The notes: a model not told the origin generated them from the letters alone. Shown: positions 1 to 8,936, counted from the stretch's first letter. The stretch is DNA of 64,000 nt from Melioribacteraceae bacterium (GCA_021739765.1 JAIPBD010000014.1:1-64000); one strand, 5' to 3'. Made by a program: numbers and translations.

Positions 1-1
1 T

Positions 2-1132
2 GAAAGAGGTTCGGTTGTTGAGTCTCAAACAATAATTACTTTTTCCGCAGAATCAATTAACGGATTGCTGGCGATTGGTTTTACGGATTTTAATCCCGAT
101 TTCCAGGCACAATATGACGTTGAATTGGTTAGAATCGTTTATAAAACTATCGACGCAAAAGACGAAATTGTATTTGCGTCGGGCGTTGTTGGCATTCCGA
201 AAAAAGTTGGCGCGTCCCCATTGATTAGTCTGCATCACGGCACTCAGACTAAAAAGAACCGAGTCGCGAGTCAAAATGTTAACGACGCTTACCAGAGTAT
301 TATAGCTGCTTCTGTAGGTTACGTCACCAGCGAACCGGATTATCTGGGGTTCGGGGTCTCAACGGGGGTTCACCCATATCTTCATGAAAAAACTTCTGCA
401 TCTTGCGCAATTGATATGATTCGAGCTACAAAAAGATATTGTGAACAAAAAAATATTTCAATCAATTCTCAGCTTTTTCTTGCCGGATATTCTCAGGGCG
501 GATATGTTACAATGGCAACGCATAAAGAGATTGAAACAAATTTAACGAATGAATTCCAAGTAACCGCCTCGGCACCAATGGCCGGTCCACACGATTTACT
601 TGGCACGGCACAATTTGTTCTCAGTGATGATGAATATCCCCGACCTTCTTTTATCTCCTTTATCGCTTATGCTTACAACGAAGTTTACGAGTGGAATAAG
701 CTGAGTGAAATCTTTAATGCACCATACAATTCTCTAATTCCTCAATTATATGATGGAAACTCAACAACAGCAGAAATTGATAACCAATTACCCAAAAGTT
801 TACGAACTCTTTTTAGTGATTCTTTTATCGATGGATTAAGAGATGGAACACTGGGCTATATCGTTAACGCGTTCGAGGAAAATAGTTTGCTTGATTGGAC
901 TCCTATCGCTCCAATAACTTTAATTCACGGTGATGCCGATACGTACGTTCCTTTTAGCAATGCCTCTGCAGCTCAAGCAAGTCTTCTAAGCAATGGTGCG
1001 ACTGAAGTGAACTTGGTTCCGATTGTTGGCGGAGATCATGATACTTCTGTTCTTCCGGCAATTGAATATACACTGAATTGGTTTTCAACTTTCTCAAGCG
1101 GTAATCTGGCCAAAATTAATTTGAGCAGATAA
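2..1132 (+). CDS. Secreted alpha/beta hydrolase (lipase/esterase-like), 5' end missing
   Basis: The frame is open to the left edge with no stop, so the N-terminus lies outside the window; a TTG at 65 is only an internal codon. The fold is alpha/beta hydrolase: the nucleophile elbow G-Y-S-Q-G-G has its serine at nt 491-493, a late acidic motif (HGDADTYVP) lies near nt 927-950, and the histidine is in GGDHD near nt 1030. This order and spacing fit secreted lipases and prolyl-peptidase-like esterases. The SHHGTQ and DYLGFG stretches resemble lipases of the LIP/secretory type. Substrate cannot be told. The protein ends without a type IX sorting tail, unlike the next genes. It converges with the GH3 gene and shares the hairpin between them. 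Confidence 0.8.
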   Translation, partial: ERGSVVESQTIITFSAESINGLLAIGFTDFNPDFQAQYDVELVRIVYKTIDAKDEIVFASGVVGIPKKVGASPLISLHHGTQTKKNRVASQNVNDAYQSIIAASVGYVTSEPDYLGFGVSTGVHPYLHEKTSASCAIDMIRATKRYCEQKNISINSQLFLAGYSQGGYVTMATHKEIETNLTNEFQVTASAPMAGPHDLLGTAQFVLSDDEYPRPSFISFIAYAYNEVYEWNKLSEIFNAPYNSLIPQLYDGNSTTAEIDNQLPKSLRTLFSDSFIDGLRDGTLGYIVNAFEENSLLDWTPIAPITLIHGDADTYVPFSNASAAQASLLSNGATEVNLVPIVGGDHDTSVLPAIEYTLNWFSTFSSGNLAKINLSR

Positions 1133-1199
1133 TAGAGTGATTTGTTAGTCATTTTGTAGATTATATCTATTACTCAAATCTTGAATTTTTAATCCTAGT

Positions 1200-1230
1200 G
1201 AAGTCCAACTTATTTGAAAAGTTGGACTTC
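1200..1230. terminator. Bidirectional terminator hairpin between convergent genes
   Basis: GAAGTCCAACTT pairs with AAGTTGGACTTC across a short loop. A T-rich stretch follows on the plus strand, which suits termination of the hydrolase gene. Near-identical CCAAC/GTTGG hairpins lie at the 3' ends of the sorted-protein genes at 4490 and 13508. Confidence 0.75.
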
Positions 1231-1236
1231 TTAGTT

Positions 1237-4077
1237 TTATTTCATCAATATCATTTTACGAATTTGATTGAATTCACCGGAGGTTAGTTTGTAGAAATAT
1301 ATTCCACTCGCCAATCTTGAAGCATCAAATTCAACAGAATGAAAACCGCTCTCTAATTCTTGGTTTAATAATTCGGCTACTTGTTCGCCGAGCGGGTTAA
1401 AAACTCTTAATGTTGTCTGCCCAGACTGATACATGCCTGCCGGTGAGGCATGGTCTGTGATTACAGGTATGTTGAATTTTATGGTTGTTGTTGGGTTGAA
1501 TGGATTTGGGTAGTTTTGATGTAATTCGAATTTATCGGGTAGTGATGCTATTCTTTCACTTATACTTGATGTTGTTCCGATTCCAAACCAGTTCAGCTTG
1601 AAAAATCCCTCTTCTGCGGTTATTCTCAATGTATAAGTTCCGGCGGGAAATCCTCCCACTTGCGTGGCAGTCTCCCAGAGATCAACTCCAAATGTGGGAG
1701 CAAGATTTCTCCGAAAGACATTTGTGCCCTCTCGCTGCATTGAAATTTTTGCTGAGCCTGAATTAGTTGAATATCTCAAATAAACCAGATAATTATTTCC
1801 GGTTGCTACATTTACTTCCGTTTCAATCCAATCTCCTGTTTCGAGCAAAACATAAGTACCATCCCCGCTTGATAATGAATCTATTTCAACTCCAAACATC
1901 TCATTAAAATCTTCCGCTTCAATAATCCCCGGTACTAATCGGGGAGCTTTTTTTGACTCATTCATTACTTTATAATCAACAAAAGATTGAACTATTCCCC
2001 CATCAATTGATTTAATATTTCCGGCTGTATAGTTCACCTTAACTTCCGTTTGCGGTGCTATTTTGTTATTTAGATTTAGAAGAATTGTTGTTGAATCTTG
2101 ATCTTTTAAGTCTGTAGAGTAATTGGTTTCAAATTTATTTCCATTAACAAAAATTGTAAATGTTGCGTCAGCTAATGAGTTTTTATCAATTGGTTTATTA
2201 AATGTTAATTCCAAACTTGTGCCACTCTCCGAAACAATCGCAGAGTAAAATATTGGGGTCGACCCGAACTGGGTATCATCCAACGATAAAATTCCGTATC
2301 CATATTCAAAAAGCGGATTGTAATCCAAATCGCCAAAATTTATCGGATTCTGTTCCCTCGTTTCCGGCCATGTCACAGACAATTTTCCGGTTGGGAAATA
2401 ATCGCCGAACAGTATATCCGTAACTCCGCTGCCTTCAGTTCCCGGCAGCCATGCAGCTATTATTATATCCGAATAGTGCAAAATGGATTTCAAAATCATT
2501 GGTCTTCCTGACATCAAAATTACTACTACCGGATTGCCGTACGACTTCATTTTTTTTATCAACGCAACATCGTCGCGAGAAATCGAAAGATCTTCCTTGT
2601 CGCCATCACCTTCGGCATAGGGTTTTTCCCCGATTACAACAATTGAATAATCAGCCAAAGGTTCGACGAAATCCCCTTCTTCGGAAAATTCAACGTTACC
2701 GGATTGTATTGCTTTTTGGATAGCTTGCCGAATAGTTGTACCCTCCGTAATATTCCCTGAACCACCTTGCCAATCAATTGTCCAACCGCCACATTGAAAA
2801 CCCAGATTATCTGCATGCGAACCTGCAAGTAATATTTTTGAAGGTGTTTTGGATAGTGGTAAAATTCCATCCTTCTTTTTTAACAATACTAAAGATTCTC
2901 TAACTGCCTGACGGCCAATTTCTCGGTGCGATTTCGATCCGAGTGAATCCATTAAATTCTTGTTGGTAAAAGGACTTTCAAATAATCCGAGTTCAAATTT
3001 TTTGATTAATATTCGTTTTACCGCATCATCGATTCTATCAATTGAAATATTATTAGAATTAACTTCTTCCTTCAATGCCGTTGTGAATGAGACGAAATCG
3101 TTCGGGACCATCACCATATCTATTCCCGCATTGATTGAAACAGCAACGTCTGAATTTAAATCACCGGAAAGTTGATCAATACCGGCCCAATCCGAAATTA
3201 CAAATCCTTTAAATCCTAATTCGTTTTTTAATACATCGGTAAGCAAATATTTGCTTCCATGAAGTTTATCACCATTCCAGCTACTGAATGAAGCCATTAC
3301 TGAGCCAACGCCCTTTTCAATCGCGGAAATATATCCGGGTAAATGAATTTGCCGCAGTTCGGATTCTGAAATCTGTGTATCGCCTTGATCCACTCCGCCC
3401 TGAGTGCCTCCGTCTCCGACAAAATGTTTCGCGCAAGCAAGAATAGAAGCGTGGTCGGCAAGGGAATCACCCTGTAAACCTTCGATCAAATAACTCCCCA
3501 GTTCGGCTAATTCCGGAGTTTCACCGAATCCTTCATAAGTTCGTCCCCATCGATCATCACGAGGTACCGCGATACAGGGTGCAAATGTCCAGTCAATTCC
3601 GGTCGCGGCAACTTCCAGAGCGGTAATTCTCCCAATCTCTTTTATTAAATCGGGATTTCTGGTACAGCCCAATCCAATGTTATGCGGGAATATTACCGCG
3701 CCGATAACATTGTTATGCCCATGAACTGCATCCACTCCGTAAATGATTGGAATTCCAAGTCGTGTTGATAATGCGTAAGATTGTAATTCATCGTATTTGT
3801 TAGCCCATGTTTCAGGATAATTGTCACTTGGATCTGAACTTCCCCCACTTAAGATAGAACCTAGCGAGTAGTTAATTATACTTTCCGGATTCGATAACGC
3901 GGCAAGGTCTACTTGCGTCATCTGACCAACTTTTTCGGCGAGAGTCATTCTCGCAAGCAAATCTTCCACTCTTTCAAAAACAGTTTTTGTGGAATCCTTA
4001 TAGATTTCATTCTGAGCAGATAAAGGAAATGCTGGAAAAAATAAAACCAATAACAAACATGAAAGGATATTTCTCAT
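1237..4077 (-). CDS. GH3 beta-glucosidase-type glycosidase with CBM6-like module and type IX sorting domain
   Basis: Secreted family 3 glycoside hydrolase. Residues 1-22 are a signal peptide. The TIM-barrel domain has the KHFVGDGG motif (near 218) and the catalytic nucleophile in FVISDW (D297 counting from 4080). The second GH3 domain carries the SHADNLGFQCGGW motif, followed by an Ig-like linker. A CBM6/35-like module starts at IEAEDF (near 725), and a Por sorting tail closes the protein. The architecture suggests cleavage of plant or algal beta-glucans outside the cell, though the exact sugar is inference. Two ATGs stand side by side (4080 and 4077); GGAGG at 4082-4086 is better spaced for 4077. 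The tail contains a 7-residue palindrome-encoded insert (HASPAGM). It is a close paralogue of the gene at 19519. Confidence 0.93.
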   Translation of the reverse strand: MRNILSCLLLVLFFPAFPLSAQNEIYKDSTKTVFERVEDLLARMTLAEKVGQMTQVDLAALSNPESIINYSLGSILSGGSSDPSDNYPETWANKYDELQSYALSTRLGIPIIYGVDAVHGHNNVIGAVIFPHNIGLGCTRNPDLIKEIGRITALEVAATGIDWTFAPCIAVPRDDRWGRTYEGFGETPELAELGSYLIEGLQGDSLADHASILACAKHFVGDGGTQGGVDQGDTQISESELRQIHLPGYISAIEKGVGSVMASFSSWNGDKLHGSKYLLTDVLKNELGFKGFVISDWAGIDQLSGDLNSDVAVSINAGIDMVMVPNDFVSFTTALKEEVNSNNISIDRIDDAVKRILIKKFELGLFESPFTNKNLMDSLGSKSHREIGRQAVRESLVLLKKKDGILPLSKTPSKILLAGSHADNLGFQCGGWTIDWQGGSGNITEGTTIRQAIQKAIQSGNVEFSEEGDFVEPLADYSIVVIGEKPYAEGDGDKEDLSISRDDVALIKKMKSYGNPVVVILMSGRPMILKSILHYSDIIIAAWLPGTEGSGVTDILFGDYFPTGKLSVTWPETREQNPINFGDLDYNPLFEYGYGILSLDDTQFGSTPIFYSAIVSESGTSLELTFNKPIDKNSLADATFTIFVNGNKFETNYSTDLKDQDSTTILLNLNNKIAPQTEVKVNYTAGNIKSIDGGIVQSFVDYKVMNESKKAPRLVPGIIEAEDFNEMFGVEIDSLSSGDGTYVLLETGDWIETEVNVATGNNYLVYLRYSTNSGSAKISMQREGTNVFRRNLAPTFGVDLWETATQVGGFPAGTYTLRITAEEGFFKLNWFGIGTTSSISERIASLPDKFELHQNYPNPFNPTTTIKFNIPVITDHASPAGMYQSGQTTLRVFNPLGEQVAELLNQELESGFHSVEFDASRLASGIYFYKLTSGEFNQIRKMILMK
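1415..1457. repeat. Palindromic element, copy A, in frame inside GH3 sorting domain
   Basis: A 43-nt element containing a perfect 7-bp inverted repeat (CATGCCT, 7-nt loop, AGGCATG at 1432-1452) with outer GTCTG/CAGAC arms. The 21-nt core adds HASPAGM to the sorting tail compared with the paralogues at 4526 and 13545, where the reading goes straight from Asp to Tyr-Gln-Ser. Two further copies lie at 10953 and 19697. Confidence 0.8.
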
Positions 4078-4080
4078 CAT

Positions 4081-4489
4081 TCCTCCAAAGAATGGCTAAA
4101 CTATTAGAGTCAACAGGTTTAATGCCAATATTTTTGATGACCAAAGGTCGGTAGAAAATGGGGATAGTGACATATTTTTTCGATTTCGGGTTATCAAGTT
4201 TGTAAAGAATTATTACTTTAATAATATTTTCTGCCGGTTGGTTTTCGATAATAACAGTATGATGAGGATTTAAATCACGCTAGTTGCGACTTTTGTTAAT
4301 TAAAGTTATTCCAGTTCAATTACTCAGTAGATAGAATTGTTTTTTCAGAAATCTAAAAGTCGAGCCCGATCAAAAAGTTTCAACTTATTCGTTGATCCAT
4401 ATTCATAATTAGTTTTGTAGAAACGTTGCGAGCAACGTCGTTACAAACTGATTTTTAAATTTTAGGTTTTATTATGTAGAATAAAAGAA
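4081..4489. other. Intergenic region, AT-rich, no gene seen
   Basis: About 400 bases upstream of the first GH3 gene and downstream of the FG-GAP/beta-helix gene. I see no coding frame with recognisable content. It should hold the GH3 promoter, but I could not fix a convincing one. The only clear structure is the palindrome at 4413-4448. Confidence 0.6.
4413..4448. repeat. REP-like palindrome
   Basis: TTTTGTAG then AACGTTGC, a GA centre, GCAACGT and TTACAAA. The inner 7-bp arms are perfect and the outer arms imperfect. It resembles the GTAGAGACGTTGC-type palindromes dispersed in Bacteroidota genomes. That likeness is from memory; only one copy is seen here. Confidence 0.6.
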
Positions 4490-4518
4490 AAGCCCAACTT
4501 CACTGAAAAGTTGGGCTA
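4490..4518 (-). terminator. Terminator of the FG-GAP/beta-helix gene
   Basis: AAGCCCAACTT pairs with AAGTTGGGCT over a short loop. On the minus strand the hairpin is followed by a T-rich stretch (TTTTCTTTTATT). It is a sequence relative of the hairpins at 1200 and 13508. Confidence 0.75.
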
Positions 4519-4525
4519 CTTAATT

Positions 4526-7500
4526 TTATTTCATCAGTATCATCTTACGAATTTGATTGAATTCACCGGAGGTTAGTTTGTAGAAATATATTCCACTCGC
4601 CAATCTTGAAGCATCAAATTCAATAATGTGGAGACCGGGTTCGAGTTGTGCGTTTAACAATTCAGCTACTTGCTCGCCGAGAACGTTAAAAATTCTTAGT
4701 GTTGTTTGTGCAGACTGATAATCAGTGGTTACAGGAATGTTGAATTTTATTGTTGTGCTTGGGTTAAACGGATTTGGGTAGTTTTGCATTAATTCAAAGT
4801 TATCCGGAGTTCCAAATGTTACTTCAACCACATCCGAATATTCATATTTACCATCAAAATCAATTTGTTTTAAGCGGTATTGAATTGCTCCATTAAAACC
4901 TTTGAGGTTTGCAAAAACCTCGAAGGTCTTTGTATCCACAAATGAATAAGATTGTGGGGAGTTTGTTGTGCCATGTCCTTCAACAAATCCTATATTCTCC
5001 CATCCGGACGCTGAGCTTGTCGAAGCGTCGTTCACTTGGATAAACTCAGTGAACTTAGAGCGTTGAATCTCAAATCCATAGTTATTCAATTCTGTTGCGG
5101 TTTGCCATTTAAGTGAAACTAAATTTGCTGAAACGGACGCAGTGAAAGTCGCTAGTTCAACCGGAAGAGGATCGTTTTCGTATTGGTATTCGTAAGCACC
5201 GATATCAATCGAACCGCCTGTTCTATTAGAAGCATCAACTCCCCTAGGGTAATCACTTCCTCTAATATCACCTTCTTCACTGTTTACACTATTATCTCCG
5301 GCATCTATACATGGAGAAGAGCTCGTTATAAGATATGGATGATCTCCCGAACCATCGAATAAAGGATCGGATTCAATGTTTCCACCGTTGTCGGTTGTGC
5401 TGCCGCCGTCTGCGCTTGCAATACCTCCGGCAATGCCGCCTTCAACGCAAGAATATGATAGTTCCATATCACTTTTAGTGTAGTTCCTAATTTGCGGACC
5501 AAATCCGCTATTGTTAACATTTCCCCATAAAATCGTATTTACTATTACCGGGTTCGAATTGTTATCGTTGTATATGCCGCCGCCCGAGCTATGGGAATAA
5601 TTATCGGCAATAGTGCAGTTTGTTAAAGTAGGAGATGAACCGTCATTCCAGATGCCGCCGCCGAATTCGTGTGCATGGTTTCCCCAAATCAAGCAGTTGG
5701 TTATCGTTGTATTTGCTCCATCAAAATTTCCCATTCCGCCGCCACGGTCGGTTGAATAATTTCTTGTGATTGTACAATTGGTAATAACTGCGGTGCTTCC
5801 GTTTACATTATAAATCCCACCCGAATTATCGGAGGCTCTGTTGCCGAAGATATAACAGTTTTTAATCGTGGGTGACGCACCATCGAGATTATAAATTCCA
5901 GCCCCGTCGTTCCAGGGATTTGAACTGCCGTTAGCGTTACCGCCGGTTATTGTAAATCCATCAAGAAGAGCCGAATTAGTTAAAGTATAACCTTCCGGAT
6001 GGTAAACAACATGATAACTATTATCACTGTTGTTGCTGAAAGACAAAGTTGAGCCAATCCCAGTAATTTCATCATCACCATTATGATCACCACTTAAGAT
6101 TGTTTCGTTTGCTCCGCCATATCCGAAATCTGTTCTGTCGGCTACAGAAGTCTCCGTTCCGGCAAAACCACCATAGATTTTTACGCCGTTGATCATTTTA
6201 AAACAATATTTCCTCTGTGTATCCGTTGTTCCGTCTTCTTCCTTTGAAGGATAATAGGTTCCTTTTGCTACCCAAATTTCATCTCCGTATGAAGCGTCTT
6301 CCAATGCTGATTGGAGTGAAACAAAAGCATTTTCCCAAGTTGTGCCGTTCTCACTTCCTGTTGCGCTTTTATCTATAAAAATACGTTTGATAGGATATCC
6401 ACCTTTAAGAGTGATTCCATCAAGTGAAGAGAAATCACTCAATACGTTTCCGTTGGCATCAGTAACAACATTGTAAACATTGTCCAATCTATTTAAAGTA
6501 TCACCATCAACAATAGCATCATCATTATTTAAATCGCCGTGTAAAATGGTTTCATTTGCTCCGCCGCTGCCATAATCTGTACGGTCATCGATAGTAGTTT
6601 CACTTCCTGAAAATCCACCATAGAGCTCTGTACCATTCGGAATAGAGAAAGTGTAATTTCGCGACCAGTTGGTAGCACCATCACTTTCTTTCATTGGGTA
6701 ATAAGTGCCTTTCGCTATCCAGATTTGATCAATGGAAGTAGCGGCATCAAGAGCAGAATGTAGAGAAGTATATGCATTGCTCCAACTGCTGCCATCATTA
6801 TTGCCGCTTGCATTAGCATTTACATAAATTGGGTCCGTTAGGAGATTGAATAAATAAACACTCCCCGTATTCGAAAGAGTTTGGCCTCCATCAGCGTTTT
6901 CATCTTCATTCTCAGCGCCAACAATAATACTTTTTCCACTTATTGAGACACTTGTTCCAAATTCATCGCTTCTGTCTCTGTCTGAAGCCACAATTTTTTG
7001 CATAAAATCCCATGTATCGGATCCATTGAATCTATATATATACGCACTACCTGCCTGAGAAACTGATCCCAAGTCATCATCGTTTGCATTATTATCTTCA
7101 CCAATAGCGCTTATAATTAATAAATCACCATCTATTGCAACATCGGATCCAAATTCATCGTTGACATATTGTTTGGGAGCTGTAATCTTTTGAAATTCGC
7201 TCCAATTATCTAAACCATCATTCTTAAAAATATATGCGCCACCAATATTTGTATAATCAGTCCCATCTTTCTCATTTGCCCCAATAATGGCATAATCACC
7301 CGATATTGCAACACTATTTCCGAAATAATCGTTATCAGCTCTATCGGATGCGACCAATTTTTTGACAAAATTCCAATTATCTGAGCCATCATTTTTAAAA
7401 ATATATGCACTTCCCGAGTTGATTAATTCATTATTTTCATTTTCATCACTATCTTCAGAAAAGGCACCAACAATTACATAATTTCCGCTAATCGAGACTG

Positions 7501-8170
7501 ATTCTCCAAAGTAATCATTATTATCTTTATCGGGTGCCCCGAGTTCATCGGCTTGGGTCCAATTATCAGAACCATTGTTCTTAAAAATATATGCCCGACC
7601 GATGCTATATTCGTCATTAAGCAAGTCACCATATCTTTCAGCCCCTATAATTGCGGTGCTCCCGCTAATTGCTACACTGCACCCAAAATAAGCACTCGAT
7701 ACTCTCTCACTAGGCACAATTTTTTGTATTTGATTCCAGTTTCCTGAATCGTCTTTTTTAAAAATATATGCACATCCGCTATTAGCATACCCCAAATCAT
7801 TTTGATCACCTTCAGCACCTACAATTGCGTAATCCCCGCTAATTGCTACACTGCCCCCAAAATAGTCATTCACAGCTCTATCAGACGCAACTATTCTCTG
7901 GTAATGTGCCCAATTACCGTCACCATCTTTTTTAAGAATATCGGCAGAACCGGCCTTGCTCAATAGATTTTGGAAACTAGCGTCAAAAGCATCCTTATAA
8001 TTACCAACAATTGCGTAATCTCCACTTATTGATACGCTATGCCCAAAATCACCATTTTCGACTCTGGCGGTTCCGGCAATCTTCGTAACCTCATTCCATG
8101 TCTGTGCTGAAAGGCTGGATGAATAAATTATTGATAATAGTAATGCTGATAGTAAGGTAAGTTTTTTCAT
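4526..8170 (-). CDS. Type IX-sorted surface protein: FG-GAP-like repeats plus tandem beta-helix (polymorphic-OMP-like) modules
   Basis: Start chosen at 8170, where MKKLTLLSALLL begins a clean signal peptide behind GAGGAAAAAA; an upstream in-frame ATG at 8203 adds only 11 residues. The N-terminal half carries seven units of the form FGxSVSISGDYAIVGA, each about 60 residues. Two tandem modules follow, each opening with a Gly/Asn-rich stretch and IWxAKGTYYP, typical of right-handed beta-helix proteins. Asn/Gly-rich repeats (ITNCTITxNYS, GGGIYN) come next. The end has a fibronectin-like segment and a Por sorting tail. Probably a surface adhesin or glycan-binding protein; function inferred. Three separate palindromes lie in frame in the linker near the C-terminus (4898-5054). 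Confidence 0.85.
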   Translation of the reverse strand: MKKLTLLSALLLSIIYSSSLSAQTWNEVTKIAGTARVENGDFGHSVSISGDYAIVGNYKDAFDASFQNLLSKAGSADILKKDGDGNWAHYQRIVASDRAVNDYFGGSVAISGDYAIVGAEGDQNDLGYANSGCAYIFKKDDSGNWNQIQKIVPSERVSSAYFGCSVAISGSTAIIGAERYGDLLNDEYSIGRAYIFKNNGSDNWTQADELGAPDKDNNDYFGESVSISGNYVIVGAFSEDSDENENNELINSGSAYIFKNDGSDNWNFVKKLVASDRADNDYFGNSVAISGDYAIIGANEKDGTDYTNIGGAYIFKNDGLDNWSEFQKITAPKQYVNDEFGSDVAIDGDLLIISAIGEDNNANDDDLGSVSQAGSAYIYRFNGSDTWDFMQKIVASDRDRSDEFGTSVSISGKSIIVGAENEDENADGGQTLSNTGSVYLFNLLTDPIYVNANASGNNDGSSWSNAYTSLHSALDAATSIDQIWIAKGTYYPMKESDGATNWSRNYTFSIPNGTELYGGFSGSETTIDDRTDYGSGGANETILHGDLNNDDAIVDGDTLNRLDNVYNVVTDANGNVLSDFSSLDGITLKGGYPIKRIFIDKSATGSENGTTWENAFVSLQSALEDASYGDEIWVAKGTYYPSKEEDGTTDTQRKYCFKMINGVKIYGGFAGTETSVADRTDFGYGGANETILSGDHNGDDEITGIGSTLSFSNNSDNSYHVVYHPEGYTLTNSALLDGFTITGGNANGSSNPWNDGAGIYNLDGASPTIKNCYIFGNRASDNSGGIYNVNGSTAVITNCTITRNYSTDRGGGMGNFDGANTTITNCLIWGNHAHEFGGGIWNDGSSPTLTNCTIADNYSHSSGGGIYNDNNSNPVIVNTILWGNVNNSGFGPQIRNYTKSDMELSYSCVEGGIAGGIASADGGSTTDNGGNIESDPLFDGSGDHPYLITSSSPCIDAGDNSVNSEEGDIRGSDYPRGVDASNRTGGSIDIGAYEYQYENDPLPVELATFTASVSANLVSLKWQTATELNNYGFEIQRSKFTEFIQVNDASTSSASGWENIGFVEGHGTTNSPQSYSFVDTKTFEVFANLKGFNGAIQYRLKQIDFDGKYEYSDVVEVTFGTPDNFELMQNYPNPFNPSTTIKFNIPVTTDYQSAQTTLRIFNVLGEQVAELLNAQLEPGLHIIEFDASRLASGIYFYKLTSGEFNQIRKMILMK
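4898..4927. repeat. Palindromic element in frame in coding sequence (CCTTTGAGGTTT type)
   Basis: ACCTTTGAGGTTT pairs with AAACCTCGAAGGT (12 of 13 positions) around a 4-nt centre. It encodes an extra segment (roughly TFEVFANLKGF) between SFVDT and the YRLKQIDFDG motif. The paralogue at 13545 has only a short SSPSPAK linker there. Confidence 0.7.
5007..5029. repeat. Palindromic element in frame (CGCTGAGCTTGTCGAAGCG type)
   Basis: GACGCT pairs with AGCGTC around GAGCTTGTCGA. The core matches a TTCGACAAGCTCAG-type repeat that I recall as very common in bacterial genomes. On the minus strand it encodes DASTSSAS ahead of GWENIGFVEGHG. The paralogue at 13545 lacks it. Confidence 0.7.
5030..5054. 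repeat. Palindromic element in frame (GTTCACT/AGTGAAC)
   Basis: A perfect 7-bp inverted repeat, GTTCACT and AGTGAAC, with an 11-nt centre, abutting the element at 5007-5029. It encodes FTEFIQVN in the minus-strand gene. The two adjacent palindromes together account for the longer linker relative to the paralogue. Confidence 0.65.
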
Positions 8171-8364
8171 TTTTTTCCTCATTCGATAATTGTTATAAAA
8201 CATTTTTCAAAAAATATAAAAGCTCTTTTGTCCTGTTATTGGTAAAATTATTTAATTAGCATTTCAATCAACATTTAACAGACTAACGTCAACCCCCGGA
8301 AACAAATATGATTTCTTATCGTTTTATCTGGCGTGCCAACCGTCGTATAAGATTTATGCAAGTA

Positions 8365-8673
8365 TCAAATCGATAATATCCTTAAAAACAAGGATTCATT
8401 GGATTTCAAACTCATTTTTATTCTAATATTGCGCCTTGTGTTTTCAATTGTGCTAAGGCTTCTATTCGTAATGTTTGCTATTTCTTGGGAGCTGCATTTA
8501 ATTCGTATCAGCGATATCACTTTTATCTCCGTTCTTGTTAAATCGGGGAATTCGCGCAACAATCTCACATAAAAATCTTTCAGCAATCCTTCCAATTGGA
8601 TTTCTAAGTTAAGTGAAGTGGATATGTTTCTAATAATTTTAGGCAATGATTTTAATATTCCCTTTAATAGCAA
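8365..8673 (-). pseudogene. C-terminal fragment of a TPR-LuxR regulator paralogue
   Basis: The 102-residue frame matches only the last part of the protein encoded at 8937. Shared blocks are LxREFPxLTxTExKVISxIR, EIAxxTNRSxSTIENTRxxIRxKM and KIIRN. That is the LuxR-type helix-turn-helix plus the stretch before it. The TPRs, signal peptide and membrane segment are absent, and the only start is a TTG with no good ribosome site. It reads as the leftover 3' end of a tandem duplicate. A short expressed DNA-binding protein is possible but less likely. Confidence 0.6.
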
Positions 8674-8936
8674 TATTCATTTCATGCTACAGATTCGATA
8701 TGTCAAATTTTATTTCGATAAAGCGAGTTAGTAATCTAATTTAATGTTGTTTTTTACACAAACGTGGTAACCCGAATCTACCACCTAATATCCACCTAAG
8801 GGGAAGAATTTGATCCTTTAACAGAATGTTTTATAGAATATTAATTTGGATGAATGGTCTGAAATAGATTAATGACCGGAAAACATGATAAAAGTTATTG
8901 TGAAAATTTTTTCAATCGAAAAACTGAAATGTGTTA

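Noticed and set aside
65-67. TTG at 65 as the start of the first hydrolase
   Set aside because: The same frame is open with sensible protein sequence back to base 2, so the gene begins outside the window.
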